In this document: one piece after another, positions 61,843 to 64,000 of the stretch | Numbering within the stretch: position 1 is the first letter of the stretch | How the letters are laid out: each line of letters starts with the position of its first letter | Assembly: GCA_027563935.2 (NCBI GenBank) | Contig: CM050453.2 | Span: 88,138,665-88,202,664, forward strand | Source of the DNA: Costus lasius | Lineage: Eukaryota; Streptophyta; Magnoliopsida; Zingiberales; Costaceae | Reading direction: 5' to 3' | Length of the DNA: 64,000 bases | The notes under the pieces: generated by a model | Seen by the model: the letters and a program-made list of their open reading frames with translations, nothing else | Database searches by the model: none | What the model was told of the DNA's origin: nothing | Position numbers and translations under genes: made by a program

Positions 61843-63540
61843 TCAACACATATCAGTTTGCCATGGTGCTTGTGAATGAATAGACATGATTTTTTTGTTA
61901 AAATTCAGGATCACTAGCATAAAACAATATTCAAAACCTTGTTTCTTTGCATTTAGACAAAATCCTTCTGTCCTAAGAACCTTAAGAGTTAGTCTATGGT
62001 GTTCTTGGTGATTACATTTGTTAGCACTATAGATCAAAATCTCACCAAATATATATTAAATTGACCTAGATATAGGCTAAAAATGTGATGCATGACTTTC
62101 TTAGAAGTGGAGGGGCATGGCCAAAAGGCATTAGTAGCCACTCTCATAGACCATCTTTTATCTTAAAAGCTATCTTTCACTTTTGTCCCAATCCAAAACC
62201 ATCTAAGGAGATCTAACATATCATCTAGCATGGATAGGAAAGTGGTATTTGATTGTGATTTGATTATTGGCTCTACAATAGATGCATATACTATCCTTCT
62301 TTAGACTAAGTAGGGTTGATATGGCACAAGGACTTACATTTTCTTGAACGGTTTTTTGCAAGTGTTCATTGACTTGTTATTTGAGTTCAGTATGTTTTGT
62401 GAGTTCAGTATGTTTTGTATGGTTCATTTTATGATGGGTAAATATCCTAAAGGATAATTGCAGTTAATGCTTAACCACACATGTCTTGGTGAAGATGACC
62501 TCAACGGCGTCATTGCTAAAAGAGGATAACATTTTCCCAATGTTATAACCTATTCTTGATTCAAGCAAGCATCAAATTCATTTCCTGTTAAGCTTCACAA
62601 CATATTGGCAACTCTTTGACTTGAGTCATGTAATTAGGAACAATAGTAGTACCTTATAATATTACTATATTTTTCCAATTAATGTTTGAAAATTAATCCA
62701 ATCCAAGATACTACTTGGTACAAATTGATCTAGTCTATGTATTGGTACTAGACTAGATTAGTATGTAGAAAGTAATGTGCTCTTAGACTATTTATTTTCA
62801 AAGCATCATTTGGATTGGACAAACATATTTTATAGGGTTCATCTTATAGTGGGGTAAATAGGGTAATGATGATCCTTGCACCAAGTCGATGGCATGTTGG
62901 ATGCCTTCTCAAGTGGTAACTCATTAGGAAGTTCCTTAATGACAACATTAGAGATCTTACTAATAAGCTGTGAAAATCAATGAAGGAATGTCTTATTGGT
63001 TTGAGAAATATTTAAATTTCTACCACCATCAATGTCATGTCCAACCATGACTCGTAGAATAGGTGGTAAAAAAATGTAAGTCGTTTTTTATTATTAGGAC
63101 TTAGTTATGCTAAGAAGCACCTCATGATAGTCACATTATGTTGGGTGCTAGGGTTGTCTTGTTGGATTCACTAGAATAAATTTGGAACTCCCACCTTCAT
63201 TGTGGCTAGTATTCTCTTTAGGCGCCCAACCAACTAAAAGAAAAGCCTTTTTTTTACAATCTCTACAATAGTGTTTGTGCCTTTGAATATTATACTATAT
63301 GGGTCTCTTAGATGTTAATTCTACTTGACCCTTTCACATTTCTGCAAATGTGGGCATAGGGTTAGGCCAAGGGGTAGGATGAGAGAGGGTATGAATCAAC
63401 ATTCAAAGGGGACTAGTAAGATTAGGATAGTAGTAGATTGTGTTTAACTTCACATGCCATCGTCCAAACGACCTAAATGTCATGTTTTAACCTATCTTTG
63501 AATCGTGATAGGTTGATTGCATCATATAATTGTGGGGGGT
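61843..63540 (-). mobile_element. Decayed Ty3/gypsy relic in kinase intron 5 (copy 2)
   Basis: The best-preserved stretch reads YSANKCNHQEHHRLTLKVLR and then FCLNAKKQGF (62030-61930 on the minus strand), which is gypsy RT just after the YxDD motif. The site of the Tourist MITE in copy 1 is empty here (near 61980). It is otherwise as decayed as copy 1. A GAGTTCAGTATGTTTTGT phrase is tandemly doubled near 62383-62418. Confidence 0.78.
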
Positions 63541-63776
63541 TGAACAATAGTATCGTATTGGATTAAGTGGATTCCAAACTAGTAATAAGCAATGTAAAAA
63601 AACATGCCTAATAACTCACTAATATATAATTAGCTTAAAATTTTGTATATGTAGTTATTTGATTTATTTGTTTTGCAATTTTAAAATTTTTCACATGCCA
63701 AAAATATTGGATTCGTGAAATGTTGGATACCAAAACGACCATTATATCTCAAGCTAACGAAAGATGAAAAACTTGA

Positions 63777-64000
<224 letters not shown>

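Overview
This window looks like AT-rich nuclear DNA of a flowering plant. The evidence is spliceosomal introns, a G-type lectin S-receptor-like kinase with the classic S-domain exon layout, Ty1/copia LTR retrotransposons primed by a tRNA-iMet-type site, a hAT-type and a Tourist-type MITE, and minisatellites. I cannot name the species. There are no prokaryotic genes, CRISPR arrays or rRNA genes. The only cellular protein-coding genes I can support are two copies of one receptor-like kinase, and both are broken.

Layout. (1) 1-7445 is an upstream block 'U1' (hAT MITE, ~155-bp and 35-bp tandem repeats, a candidate promoter plus leader exon) that ends inside a decayed copia pol relic (about 7290-8470). 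(2) 8531-10145 is a GC-rich island, probably a solo LTR. (3) 10146-17244 is AT-rich DNA with a ~98-bp repeat, a 26-unit 41-bp minisatellite and a copia relic. (4) 17250-26757 is a young, almost complete copia element on the minus strand. (5) 28218-39962 is kinase copy 1 with eight exons. Its 5.9-kb intron 5 holds a solo LTR, a gypsy relic and a Tourist MITE. (6) 40467-47805 is a second copy of block U ('U2'). (7) 47803-64000 is kinase copy 2. It starts abruptly in intron 2, so it has no signal-peptide or lectin exons, and it runs off the window inside exon 6. Its intron 5 carries a second copia element (50866-59718) nested inside the shared solo LTR.

The two kinase copies carry different one-base homopolymer lesions. 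Copy 1 has an extra A in exon 5 and copy 2 lacks an A in exon 4, and each is intact where the other is broken. The duplication is a mosaic. By hand count the U blocks differ by about 1%, while the kinase blocks, introns and solo LTR differ by about 5%, with the change exactly at the 47803-47805 junction. LTR pairs differ by about 1% (first element) and about 2.7% (second element). The inferred order is: kinase duplication, then insertion of the second copia element, then U duplication and insertion of the first copia element at roughly similar times.

The rest is repeat-derived or unrecognised intergenic DNA. I found no convincing novel system. The most interesting signals are the mosaic duplication, the complementary frameshifts, and a copia copy whose interior is far more decayed than its LTRs. 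All percentages are hand counts from the text, not alignments.
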